A stretch of 64,000 nucleotides of DNA, from the NCBI RefSeq assembly GCF_004208525.1, contig NZ_SGIT01000001.1:1054001-1118000 (forward strand), read 5' to 3'. Of the stretch, positions 18,593 through 26,917 are shown in pieces; the stretch's first letter is position 1, and each line of letters starts with the position of its first letter. The DNA comes from Sphingobacterium corticibacterium (lineage in GTDB: Bacteria > Bacteroidota > Bacteroidia > Sphingobacteriales > Sphingobacteriaceae). The notes beneath the pieces are model-generated. The model was given only the letters and a program-made list of their open reading frames with translations. It ran no database searches and was not told the DNA's origin. Made by a program: the position numbers and the translations under genes.

Positions 18593-20899
18593 CTAATAGT
18601 GTTTCTGTTTAGATTTAACAGTTGATTTTTGTCCGTTACTGTCTACAAAATAATACCACTCGCCATCTTGAACAAGAAGAGGCCATGTCTTATCGATACC
18701 GTAGCTGTTTCTACGTATGTCGTCATACATGGGTTCTATCAGCACTTTGCCCAAGCTATCGACCAAGCCGTACTTTTCGTTTTTGGCTACAATCCTATTA
18801 GGATAGTCGAAAACCGACTCCACGTAGTTATAAACCGCAGGCAGTACCTGTGTCCCGTCTCGACGGATCAGTCCGAACAGCTCTCCTTTGCGTACCTGTA
18901 ACAGTTCCGAGTTACCGCTTGTCGCCGTCACTTCATCGTATTCAAAAGGCAGTATAGCGTTTCCTTTTAGATCAACGACTCCATATAGATATCTGTTTCG
19001 TGAACGGCCTTCCTCATTCGCCACTTTTTGAGCTGCTAATGCCACGCCTTCGTAAAAATCATCGACCTGATCGATGTCCTCGAAGCGTTTTTCTATCCCC
19101 TTTTCGTCGATAAAAAGGTTACCTTCATCAGCATACACCTTCTTGAGGCCATGGTAAAACTCGCCGTTTCGGAGATCTTTAACGTGCGGAAACCGAATAA
19201 GGTGGTAAGATCCCAACCTGCTCCATTGCGGGTTATCATACACTTTTTTTCCATTCAGATCTGTGAGGCGGTACGTATCGTCCCTCAATTGTTGCATCAA
19301 AAATCGATTGTTGATCAGTTCGAAGTCTACCACGTCGGAAGGGAGCGGAATAGGTTTTTCCTGCTTGATATCGTAGACGTACAACTCATACGTATAATCC
19401 GGAAGCGTTTTTCGGATTTTTATCCATTCGCTCGTTAATATCGTGATGGTCTGCTGGGCCGGTTGGATCACGGTCTTCTTTAATTTAAGATCGAATAATC
19501 CTATATCAAAACCCGTGATATCTGCCTGTGTTGTCCGGGATAGTGGAATAAACCTACCGTAAATGCCATGCTCATATTCTACTGCACTGGCGGAAAACTG
19601 ATAAGACAGGTCGTGTTCATAGTGTGGGGGTACCATCTCCGCCCCCTTTTCATCCAACATTCCGAACTTACCATTTCGCGTCACTTCAAAAAATGTGCTG
19701 CCCATGTAATATACTGGCCGTACCGCCTGATATTTATCTGGGGCGATGAAGATCTTTCCTTGCCAATCTGCTACGCTTACCGATTGCCCTTTCTTTATCT
19801 CGATGACGTAAGGCTGCTGTTCCATCTCGACCTCGTGTTGCAAGCGCGCTTTAAGCTTCTCGTCCTGATTGTGACTCGGCTTTGGTGCCGTCATCGAGAT
19901 TACGGGCGCCGAATAGGACTTACTATGGCCTGCCGCCGATAAAAAGCTAATTTCATCGTATTCAAAACCGATTACGGCTTTTCCCTTGGTATCTATTACG
20001 CCATATTTACCGTTTTTCTTTGCCGTAGCCAGTCCTCGTATGAAATCGTTTATAATCTCGAACTCCGGAGCAGCCACAACTTGTTGTTCCGCCGGATCGA
20101 GTATCCCATATCGGTCGTTTTCTTTAAAAATCAACTGATCCGAATCTGCTATCGATTTATAGTCCGAATGTCCGTAGGATATTAATTTGCCCGATGTATT
20201 GAATAAAAAAGACTTCTTTTCTTTAATCCCTTCAAATAGCGTGTTCTTGCCGTTTGGAAGAAAACGCATGAATCCTTCGTATTCTACCGGGACAATCAGC
20301 TCGCCGCTATTAAGCGCCAGTCCTGCAAGCTCGCCATTCCTAACTTCCACATACTCGTCGTTAAAAAAATCACTCACGTATTCGTAGACTGGTTGCTGCA
20401 TTGTGGTGCCGTCCAGGGCAGATACCCAGCCCCAAAGATTATCTTCAGCAATGGCGATCACATTTTTATTGATAGGCTCTGCGTCCTGATACTGGAGCGG
20501 TACGACAATATCGCCGTTTTCATTCGCGGCTCCTACCTTACCATTCTTTTTTAAAATGATGAATTTATATTTGTAAGGAATGCCTTCATACCATTGCCCG
20601 TCGTACTCGGCATGCAGCTTGATGTTGTCGTATTCGAAAGGAACGATGAGGTTTCCATCTTCTTTCAATACGCCGTACGCCCCGTCTTTAATGACCACAA
20701 ATAGATCTGCAGCATGCTCTTCTACTTTATCTATCGTATGTCCAGAAAAAGGATGAACATAATATTCCCGGCCTTGTTTTTTTATTTTTACCAAGGGAGA
20801 CAGATAATCGCCGAATGCTACAGAGCTTACCACTTGTGGTTCTTGAGAAAACCCCAAGCAAACGGATAAAAATAGAATTATAGATAACAGATGTTTCAT
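18593..20899 (-). CDS. Secreted WG-repeat protein (768 aa)
   Basis: Signal peptide at 1-18 (MKHLLSIILFLSVCLGFS). About a dozen WG-type repeats, such as DGAYGVLKEDGNLIVPFEYD, NGKYGVIDTKGKAVIGFEYD and NEKYGLVDSLGKVLIEPMYD. First gene of a two-gene unit with the 828-residue paralogue. The unit probably reads from the -7 box at 20917-20924. No enzymatic domain is visible. The arrangement suggests two partners of one envelope complex. Confidence 0.85.
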   Translation of the reverse strand: MKHLLSIILFLSVCLGFSQEPQVVSSVAFGDYLSPLVKIKKQGREYYVHPFSGHTIDKVEEHAADLFVVIKDGAYGVLKEDGNLIVPFEYDNIKLHAEYDGQWYEGIPYKYKFIILKKNGKVGAANENGDIVVPLQYQDAEPINKNVIAIAEDNLWGWVSALDGTTMQQPVYEYVSDFFNDEYVEVRNGELAGLALNSGELIVPVEYEGFMRFLPNGKNTLFEGIKEKKSFLFNTSGKLISYGHSDYKSIADSDQLIFKENDRYGILDPAEQQVVAAPEFEIINDFIRGLATAKKNGKYGVIDTKGKAVIGFEYDEISFLSAAGHSKSYSAPVISMTAPKPSHNQDEKLKARLQHEVEMEQQPYVIEIKKGQSVSVADWQGKIFIAPDKYQAVRPVYYMGSTFFEVTRNGKFGMLDEKGAEMVPPHYEHDLSYQFSASAVEYEHGIYGRFIPLSRTTQADITGFDIGLFDLKLKKTVIQPAQQTITILTSEWIKIRKTLPDYTYELYVYDIKQEKPIPLPSDVVDFELINNRFLMQQLRDDTYRLTDLNGKKVYDNPQWSRLGSYHLIRFPHVKDLRNGEFYHGLKKVYADEGNLFIDEKGIEKRFEDIDQVDDFYEGVALAAQKVANEEGRSRNRYLYGVVDLKGNAILPFEYDEVTATSGNSELLQVRKGELFGLIRRDGTQVLPAVYNYVESVFDYPNRIVAKNEKYGLVDSLGKVLIEPMYDDIRRNSYGIDKTWPLLVQDGEWYYFVDSNGQKSTVKSKQKHY

Positions 20900-20906
20900 C
20901 TTATAG

Positions 20907-20924
20907 TATTTTTGTTCAAAAATA
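20907..20924. promoter_or_regulatory. Divergent pair of -7 boxes (TATTTTTG) between the WG-repeat unit and the SH3 gene
   Basis: The minus strand has TATTTTTG at 20917-20924, 18 bases before the ATG of the WG-repeat gene. The plus strand has the same octamer at 20907-20914, so the site is almost symmetrical. The minus-strand box is the likely promoter of the WG-repeat unit. Confidence 0.4.
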
Positions 20925-21002
20925 GCCTATTATCCCAAAACATGCTATACCTGAATTCCAGTAGTTTTGAAGCGGTATGTTAGAAATACCGGAAAAAGGG
21001 GA

Positions 21003-21033
21003 TTGTATTGGTTCACAAGTATCTGTACTTTTG
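21003..21033 (+). promoter_or_regulatory. Promoter (TTG-N20-TACTTTTG) of the SH3 gene
   Basis: TTG at 21003-21005 and TACTTTTG at 21026-21033 with a 20-base spacer, a full consensus promoter. It ends 7 bases before an ATG at 21040, so the transcript would start at or next to that codon. This argues against the earlier in-frame ATG at 20977. Confidence 0.6.
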
Positions 21034-21039
21034 AGGGTA

Positions 21040-22488
21040 ATGCAAAAGCTCAATATCAAAAACAACAGCGCACTGGCAGCACCAGTCATACTGAGTGCGC
21101 TATTTACGTATAGTCTCACGAATTACCTCTTTTTGGAATCTTTAGGATACCACGGTTTACTTTTTACTGCTGGTTCGCTGGTTTGTGTGTACCAGATCGG
21201 TTTTTTCCTCTGCACTTTCATAATTCGTATCATATTCAAAAAACGAATTGTTAATAGGTCGTTATTTCACGTCTTAATACTTATTATATTACCTTCTTTT
21301 TTCGGCCTTACCGTCCAAGCACAGGAAAAAAAAGTCTCGTGGGATGATTATATATATACTACAGCATGGGGATACCTCTACTCCGATGCTAGTGAGCGCT
21401 CACAGCGTTTGGGGGTATTTGCAACCCATGCAGCCATTATCGTACTTGATTCTACGACTTCATACTATCACGTAATGGTTTCAAACGGCGATATCGGCTT
21501 TATCGAACGGCAACCACTGGTCGGTCGGCTATTCGCCAGTAAATACTACGGCGAACCTTCTGAATATTTTTACCGTGGCAAAGAGGGCTTTCAGTCTCCA
21601 CATCGGTATGTACAGGTTGCGGAGCTGCGTGTGCGAAGCGGACCATCGACCGAATGCAACGTAGTGGGCAAGGTCGCTATTAACGAAATGGCATTCTTCG
21701 ATTACTGGCCATTATATGAAGATGGATGGGTATATTTTGGTGACACACGACACCGGGAACCGAAATATATACAGGCCAAATATCTGGGTGTAGAGCTTAA
21801 ATATGAGGATGTATGGCAAGCTTACAAGTCTGTAGAAGGCAAAGATTTACAACGGGAGCTGATCTTCGTAGGACGGCTTCGGGAGATTGCATGGAAAAAT
21901 AACCATAAGCATTTACCACAAACGCTGCGCTTGTATGAAGAGGTGTATCATCGGGCAGGACAAAAAAATCCTCGGATCGATATAGAACAGGAATTACTGC
22001 TGGCCGAACAGATTGGGTTGAAACCTGATCATAGCACATACCTCCAGGAATGGATCAGGTTAGACGCGCACTATAGGATTCGTGGGACAATATTGCATGA
22101 CGGAAGAATATCGGATCGACAGGCGCAGCAGATTGGCCTTAAATATGCGAAGAGTATCCCGGACGCCCCCGAGTGCGGATGGGAGCCATTACATTTTTAC
22201 CTAGACAAAGACGTTGTCTTAGCTTTTGAGACATACAATGAAGAGAAGATAGCAGGAAGCGTTTTTAGCCTAGCTCTTACAAAGGATAACGCGTGGATAG
22301 TGGGAAAAGAAATCATTGATGGCACGTACGCTGAAAATGATTTTATCCGAAAATTCGGGCGTTTCATTGATGTAGATAGAGTATTTGCACCTCATGTTTA
22401 TCGCATCATGTTGGGAGACGCAGGCTTTTATCAGATTACCTTCGAAAATGGTCGTCCGATTTTATTCCAATGCTTTTTTTACTGCTGA
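21040..22488 (+). CDS. Membrane-anchored SH3 domain-containing protein
   Basis: 482 residues from the ATG at 21040; the frame is also open from an ATG at 20977. Three hydrophobic segments fill the first 95 residues (ALAAPVILSALFTYSL; FTAGSLVCVYQIGFFLCTFI; LFHVLILIILPSFFGLTVQAQ), the last resembling a signal peptide. An SH3b-like domain follows around residues 170-250 (VAELRVRSGPSTECNVVGKV). The C-terminal half has helical segments with no recognised fold. It is divergent from the WG-repeat unit across a 140-base gap and could be functionally linked to it. The start at 21040 rests on the promoter position. Confidence 0.7.
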   Translation: MQKLNIKNNSALAAPVILSALFTYSLTNYLFLESLGYHGLLFTAGSLVCVYQIGFFLCTFIIRIIFKKRIVNRSLFHVLILIILPSFFGLTVQAQEKKVSWDDYIYTTAWGYLYSDASERSQRLGVFATHAAIIVLDSTTSYYHVMVSNGDIGFIERQPLVGRLFASKYYGEPSEYFYRGKEGFQSPHRYVQVAELRVRSGPSTECNVVGKVAINEMAFFDYWPLYEDGWVYFGDTRHREPKYIQAKYLGVELKYEDVWQAYKSVEGKDLQRELIFVGRLREIAWKNNHKHLPQTLRLYEEVYHRAGQKNPRIDIEQELLLAEQIGLKPDHSTYLQEWIRLDAHYRIRGTILHDGRISDRQAQQIGLKYAKSIPDAPECGWEPLHFYLDKDVVLAFETYNEEKIAGSVFSLALTKDNAWIVGKEIIDGTYAENDFIRKFGRFIDVDRVFAPHVYRIMLGDAGFYQITFENGRPILFQCFFYC

Positions 22489-22657
22489 TCGATTCGCTAA
22501 AAACTGGATTTCACTATGGTCACAATCGATCAATATTAGCGATGCATTGTTTTCCATATTAAGATTTGGCAACTTTAAGTGACAAATCATAATTTAATAC
22601 CATGTATTCGGATACAAATATCCGTAATTTGGATCATCGGGTTGATTTCTCGCTTTC

Positions 22658-22665
22658 TACCTTTG
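22658..22665 (+). promoter_or_regulatory. Putative -7 box (TACCTTTG) of the aldo/keto reductase gene
   Basis: Perfect TAnnTTTG match 22 bases before the ATG at 22687. It lies inside the stretch that a longer frame from the GTG at 22579 would translate, which supports the shorter protein. Confidence 0.45.
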
Positions 22666-22686
22666 AACTATCAAAATATATTAGTT

Positions 22687-23673
22687 ATGCAAACAAAAAA
22701 ATTAGGTAGTCAAGGACTTGAAATACCCTTAGTAGGATTAGGCTGTATGGGGATGACAAGCTTAGCAGGTGCCGATGTGTACGGAAAAGCAGATGAAAAA
22801 GAGTCTATCGCCACGATCCATCGTTCTCTCGAATTGGGTGGAAATTTTCTAGACACCGCCGATCTTTACGGTCCACATTTTAATGAACAATTGATCGCAA
22901 AAGCCATTGCCGGAAACCGTAACCAATACATCATCGCAACGAAATTTGGATACGAGATAGATGATAACGGTCAGATGACCTGGAGAACCAATGCCAGCCC
23001 GGAATACATTAGAAAATCAATCGATCGTTCGCTTAAAAACCTGAATACAGACATCATCGATTTATATTATCTGCACCGCCCCGATCCCAAAGTACCAATC
23101 GAAGAAACGATTGGTGCCATGGCAGAATTAGTGCAAGCGGGAAAAGTAAAACACATCGGTGTTTCTGAGATCGATGCAGATTTGATCAGACGTGCACATG
23201 CTGTGGCTCCTATCACGGCAGTTCAAAATGAAGTTTCACTATTCAGTCGTGATGTGGAAACAAATGGCGTATTGAATACAGTTGACGAATTAGGCATTGG
23301 ATTAGTAGCATATTCACCTTTAGGCAGAGGTTTTTTGACGGGTGAGTTAAAATCTCCAGATGATATGCCGGAAGATGATTTTCGTAGAAACATACCTCGT
23401 TTTCAAGGAGAACAATTTTACAAAAACATTCAATTAGTAAAAGAACTTGAAAAAATGGCGGATGAAAAGGGATACAGTACTTCACAGTTAGCCATTGCCT
23501 GGCTCATTCAAAAAGGAATTACGCCTATTCCCGGAACGAAAAGAGTGAAATATGTAGAGCAAAATATAGAAGCTACAACTATTCGATTTACGGAAGCTGA
23601 ATTGCAAAAAATTGAAGAAATACTTCCCGTTAATGCAGAAACAGGTAATCGTTCTTTTGATTTTCCTGAATAA
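22687..23673 (+). CDS. Aldo/keto reductase
   Basis: 328 residues of the NADPH-dependent AKR barrel family. The N-terminus (MQTKKLGSQGLEIPLVGLGCMGM) is typical. Catalytic tetrad segments are present: Asp and Tyr in NFLDTADLYG, Lys in ATKFGYE, His in YYLHRPDP. The substrate is unknown; similar enzymes reduce aldehydes and ketones from stress. I chose this ATG over an upstream in-frame GTG at 22579 because the extra residues lack similarity to the family start and a promoter box lies between them. An AraC regulator follows and may control it. Confidence 0.9.
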   Translation: MQTKKLGSQGLEIPLVGLGCMGMTSLAGADVYGKADEKESIATIHRSLELGGNFLDTADLYGPHFNEQLIAKAIAGNRNQYIIATKFGYEIDDNGQMTWRTNASPEYIRKSIDRSLKNLNTDIIDLYYLHRPDPKVPIEETIGAMAELVQAGKVKHIGVSEIDADLIRRAHAVAPITAVQNEVSLFSRDVETNGVLNTVDELGIGLVAYSPLGRGFLTGELKSPDDMPEDDFRRNIPRFQGEQFYKNIQLVKELEKMADEKGYSTSQLAIAWLIQKGITPIPGTKRVKYVEQNIEATTIRFTEAELQKIEEILPVNAETGNRSFDFPE

Positions 23674-23686
23674 GGAAACAGGTTAA

Positions 23687-23719
23687 AAAAGAGCTTCTTC
23701 ACAACTGGGAAGCTCTTTT
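23687..23719 (+). terminator. Intrinsic terminator after the aldo/keto reductase gene
   Basis: Perfect 11-bp stem (AAAAGAGCTTC at 23687-23697 with GAAGCTCTTTT at 23709-23719), 11-base loop, T-run on the 3' arm. Confidence 0.85.
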
Positions 23720-23767
23720 GTTATATAAATCACTAAATTTATACACAATATATTTCATCGTAAAACA

Positions 23768-24688
23768 ATGGCTCTATCCAACGAAATACATATACACATC
23801 GACTCTGTAGCTTCCTATCACGAGATGATGGGTATAGAAAAACCGATGCATCCTTTATTTAGTATCATCGATTTTTCAAAGATTACGTATTCCCATCCGA
23901 AAGAGACATGCTACATCCATACCAATTTATACAACATCAGTGTCAAATCTGGTGCAGATTGTGTTTTACAGTATGGTCCACATCACTTTGATTTTACGCA
24001 GGGAGCGATGTCCTTTTTTAAACCCGGACAAACCATCAAAGTAGATCCTAATGCCGCTATAGTAAAATATGGTTTTACCATCAATTTTCATCCCGATTTT
24101 CTGCGTACTTTTCCTTTGGATAAAAAGATACAACGCTATGATTTTTTTGAATACAAAGTCAATGAGGCATTGTTTCTTTCAGATGAAGAAAAAGCTCAGT
24201 GCAACACCATTGCTAAAGGCATTGAAACCGAATACAAGAGTAAAATCGATAGTTATAGTCAGGAAGCGATCGTGAGTTTTCTGGATCTGTTGCTGGTTTA
24301 CGGAAAACGTTTTTACGACCGGCAATTCATCACCCGAAAAACACATCAGCAACCTATTGTGGTTCAGTTTGAAGAATTATTGGATGCATACTTTCAAGAG
24401 GAGCTTCATTTGCAAAATGGTTTGCCCAACGTGAAATATTTTGCGGAAGCCGTACACATGTCACCCAATTACTTAAGCGATCTTCTGAGAACATCAACAG
24501 GTAAAAGTGCCCAAAGCCATATCCAGGGTAAGCTGATTGATGTCGCCAAAACCATGCTCAGTTCTACATCACTTTCCGTTTCCGAAATCGCCTACCAATT
24601 AGGTTTTGAGCAACCTCAATCGTTCAACCGCTTATTTAAATCCAAAACGAATCAAACACCGTTGGAATTTCGGGCAAGGTTCAATTAA
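23768..24688 (+). CDS. AraC family transcriptional regulator
   Basis: 306 residues. The N-terminal half is a cupin-like sensor domain. The C-terminal AraC domain (about 205-306) has two helix-turn-helix units: VKYFAEAVHMSPNYLSDLLRTSTG and VSEIAYQLGFEQPQSFNRLFKSKTNQTPLEFR. It resembles regulators that sit next to aldo/keto reductase genes, so the upstream reductase is a plausible target; this is inference from context. It has its own position behind a terminator. Confidence 0.9.
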   Translation: MALSNEIHIHIDSVASYHEMMGIEKPMHPLFSIIDFSKITYSHPKETCYIHTNLYNISVKSGADCVLQYGPHHFDFTQGAMSFFKPGQTIKVDPNAAIVKYGFTINFHPDFLRTFPLDKKIQRYDFFEYKVNEALFLSDEEKAQCNTIAKGIETEYKSKIDSYSQEAIVSFLDLLLVYGKRFYDRQFITRKTHQQPIVVQFEELLDAYFQEELHLQNGLPNVKYFAEAVHMSPNYLSDLLRTSTGKSAQSHIQGKLIDVAKTMLSSTSLSVSEIAYQLGFEQPQSFNRLFKSKTNQTPLEFRARFN

Positions 24689-24707
24689 ATCTTTCAATTA
24701 ACCATTT

Positions 24708-24960
24708 TTATACATAGCTGTATGTCACGCTAAGTACGACATCAGGGAGTTATTCCATTTCTATGAGATGAACAATATCCCTACCCAGCTTTTAATAGAT
24801 TATTTGGCATACCTTTAGCAGTACTTTCTGCATTGATCAAAAATGTTAATAGGCTTGGTTAAACGAAATCTTTGAAAAGAAAACCGGCAAATGGCTCTGT
24901 GTGATAGAAAAGGAATTTTGGACAGATGATCATACACTTTATTTTGGATTGGTCGCCGAA
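24708..24960 (+). pseudogene. Possible gene remnants (two short protein-like frames)
   Basis: The 300-base gap before the lipoprotein contains two open segments without usable starts. The first ends in NNIPTQLLIDYLAYL and stops at about 24821. The second begins after a stop near 24850, contains GKWLCVIEKEFWTDDH and ends LVAEY-stop near 24966. Both read like protein C-termini rather than random sequence, and both lie beside a suspected island scar. I cannot name the parent genes. Confidence 0.3.
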
Positions 24961-24988
24961 TACTAGAACCGATTTTAACAATGGCAGA

Positions 24989-25600
24989 ATGAAAGATCTA
25001 TTTACCCTATACTTGATAACAGCCTTCCTTTTCCTGGCATGTGGGGGCAAAACGGAAAAGAAAACACCGGAAACAGAATCAATAACAGAAGATCTTGGAA
25101 AGGACAGTATAAGCACAAAACCAAGCGAAAGACCTACTACTACTGAATCAGACTTATTGGTAACCCTTCCCATTAGGCACTTTCCGATAATTGACAGTAC
25201 AAATTTTGAGAATTTTGAGAAAACAGGAATACCTGACAAGGGTTACCTGAAACGTATTAACTTTAATACTGAACATATAGAGACCAAAAATTTCAGGTTA
25301 AATTACAAGATACCTTTTTCTGAAAACTTTACATCTGTTGTGGTAACCTATCAAAGCGGTGACCATGAGCTGTTCACATACTTGATTACAGTCAATAAAG
25401 AAAATAAAGTTATAGACAGGCTGGAAGTAGCATATGACGAAACAGCCGAATCGGCATTTATGAAAACAAGTACAATCGAAAAAGATAAAATTGTGCTGAC
25501 AAAAATAAATTGGATGAGTGAGGAGCCTATTTATGAAACTCAAACATACATTTGGCAAGCCGATGGTAAGTTTAAAATGGTTCAATCTGGCACAAAATGA
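24989..25600 (+). CDS. Hypothetical lipoprotein
   Basis: 203 residues from the ATG at 24989. The type II signal peptide is MKDLFTLYLITAFLFLACGG with a lipobox LAC, so Cys18 would be acylated. A low-complexity Thr/Ser/Glu-rich linker (about 22-55) is followed by a small beta-rich domain without a recognised family. A longer frame from 24926 exists, but the lipobox fixes the start. Function unknown. Confidence 0.7.
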   Translation: MKDLFTLYLITAFLFLACGGKTEKKTPETESITEDLGKDSISTKPSERPTTTESDLLVTLPIRHFPIIDSTNFENFEKTGIPDKGYLKRINFNTEHIETKNFRLNYKIPFSENFTSVVVTYQSGDHELFTYLITVNKENKVIDRLEVAYDETAESAFMKTSTIEKDKIVLTKINWMSEEPIYETQTYIWQADGKFKMVQSGTK

Positions 25601-25647
25601 TAATAAATATTGTCAAAATATTCCCTCAAACCCCATTCTTGCTTGTA

Positions 25648-25661
25648 GTGGAGCCGGAGAG
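25648..25661 (+). repeat. Copy of the tmRNA 3'-end sequence (candidate attachment site)
   Basis: GTGGAGCCGGAGAG here is identical to 28578-28591, the acceptor end of the ssrA gene, in the same orientation. tmRNA 3' ends are classical integration sites, so this may be the distal attachment site of an island that once lay between 25.65 and 28.58 kb. Confidence 0.5.
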
Positions 25662-25728
25662 TGTAGATCTTTATCCGTAACTCACTAATAGTATATCGAC
25701 TCGTAAAGAAGAGGTAGAATCTTTGTTG

Positions 25729-25744
25729 CAATTTACGAAATAAA
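25729..25744 (+). repeat. 16-bp direct repeat, left copy
   Basis: CAATTTACGAAATAAA, repeated exactly at 26836-26851. The two copies bracket the GNAT and ASCH genes. Confidence 0.5.
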
Positions 25745-25745
25745 C

Positions 25746-26225
25746 TTAGGAAGGATTTTTCCAACTTATTTTGACTGCAGATAACGTTGGAAGTTCTAAA
25801 CGCTGTTCCTTTATTATTTCGAATCCTTGTTTTAAGTAAAAGTTTAGCGGAGGTAAGTAAAGTTCACCGTTAATTCTACTGTCATCATTATGGTCGATCA
25901 CCCAGCCGTAAAGTACTTCTTCATTAGCTTTTAACTGCATCATTACTTTCGAACCGATACGATGACCTTGGATGGCACTCGAAAGGATTATTGCAAACCA
26001 TTTTTCGTGATTGCGAAGAAATTTTGTTGCCCATCCAACAATTTCATTATTTAATTTAACAAGAATATGTGTGGGACTTTCTAACCCATTGATATAGCTG
26101 TCAAAATCATCTATCCGATCGTAGGCTAACTTCGCTGGATACTCCAGATTCCAAAGTTTCATAACGCTTTCTTTCTCAACAGGGGAAAGTGAATCGGTAG
26201 AATAATTCACGCCTATTTTCTCCAC
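25746..26225 (-). CDS. GNAT family N-acetyltransferase
   Basis: 159 residues with a GTG start. The acetyl-CoA binding segment is LSSAIQGHRIGSKVMMQL (QxxxIG form) in the middle of the chain. The N-terminal LWNLEYPAKLAYD and the closing LNFYLKQGFEIIKE are characteristic of the fold. The substrate is unknown. It reads in the same direction as the ASCH gene, with a 126-base gap that contains no convincing gene. The pair sits between 16-bp direct repeats. No strong ATG alternative upstream was seen. Confidence 0.75.
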   Translation of the reverse strand: MEKIGVNYSTDSLSPVEKESVMKLWNLEYPAKLAYDRIDDFDSYINGLESPTHILVKLNNEIVGWATKFLRNHEKWFAIILSSAIQGHRIGSKVMMQLKANEEVLYGWVIDHNDDSRINGELYLPPLNFYLKQGFEIIKEQRLELPTLSAVKISWKNPS

Positions 26226-26351
26226 TTATTTCTTGATCTAGTTTATAAATTTGCTCATAACATGAAGGCGAGGATGGTTTCAGTTGTTCTGGTTGGAGAT
26301 GACGAGTTGAAGACAAATCTTGGAGCGTGAGTGGGTGGATATCCATGCTTT

Positions 26352-26807
26352 CTAGATTTTCGGCCAAATTGCCTCAAAATATTCACAAACAAGCTCCATA
26401 TTTTCGGACGGTTTCAAGCCATTATCACTGAGTTCGCGTGTGTAATAATCCCAATGAACTTTTTGCCAATAGTTTAAGCTTCTATCTCCTTCACCTTCAA
26501 TAAAAGCGTATTCCGCTGTGATATCTTTAAACATTACCACCTCCACTTTAACCGTTTTGGTTATTGCCTGGGGAATTCCATGCCAATCGGTCACGATAGC
26601 CATATCTCCGATTGCAGGTAGCTTTTCTTCGTGGATTTGTAACCCGTGCAATGAATGTGTGGTAGCTTGTTTAATACCTTTGCGTACGAGTTCGGCACAT
26701 TCATTTGCATCCTTTTCGTTGTCGCAAAAGTAATAAAACGGTGGTATTTCTACACCGCTATATTCCGGCATTTCATTTTGAAATTCTTTCCAAAAACTAT
26801 CTGTCAT
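26352..26807 (-). CDS. ASCH domain-containing protein
   Basis: 151 residues matching the small ASCH family of the PUA-like fold: FWKEFQNEMPEY at the start, ECAELVRKGIKQATTHSLHG and GDMAIVTDWHGIPQAITKTVKVEV in the middle, and EGEGDRSLNYWQKVHWDYYTREL toward the end. ASCH proteins bind RNA or act as small-nucleoside amidohydrolases (the YqfB group); the role here is not known. The ATG start is clear. Confidence 0.8.
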   Translation of the reverse strand: MTDSFWKEFQNEMPEYSGVEIPPFYYFCDNEKDANECAELVRKGIKQATTHSLHGLQIHEEKLPAIGDMAIVTDWHGIPQAITKTVKVEVVMFKDITAEYAFIEGEGDRSLNYWQKVHWDYYTRELSDNGLKPSENMELVCEYFEAIWPKI

Positions 26808-26835
26808 ATCAATTTAATTAACCTATGATCTATCA

Positions 26836-26851
26836 CAATTTACGAAATAAA
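26836..26851 (+). repeat. 16-bp direct repeat, right copy
   Basis: CAATTTACGAAATAAA, identical to 25729-25744, about 1.1 kb apart. It lies just upstream of the ASCH gene. Confidence 0.5.
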
Positions 26852-26917
26852 TAGAGGAAGTATGTGGCCATAATGAACCAATGCCACCATTTGCTACGCC
26901 CGCACTTTTTCTTCCCC

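Noticed and set aside
24859..25239. 126-residue minus-strand frame over the lipoprotein start
   Set aside because: The plus-strand frame has a clear lipoprotein signal peptide; the minus frame has no start signal or domain.
26176..26367. 63-residue frame between the GNAT and ASCH genes
   Set aside because: It starts with TTG inside the ASCH gene, overlaps the GNAT start and shows no domain; probably chance.
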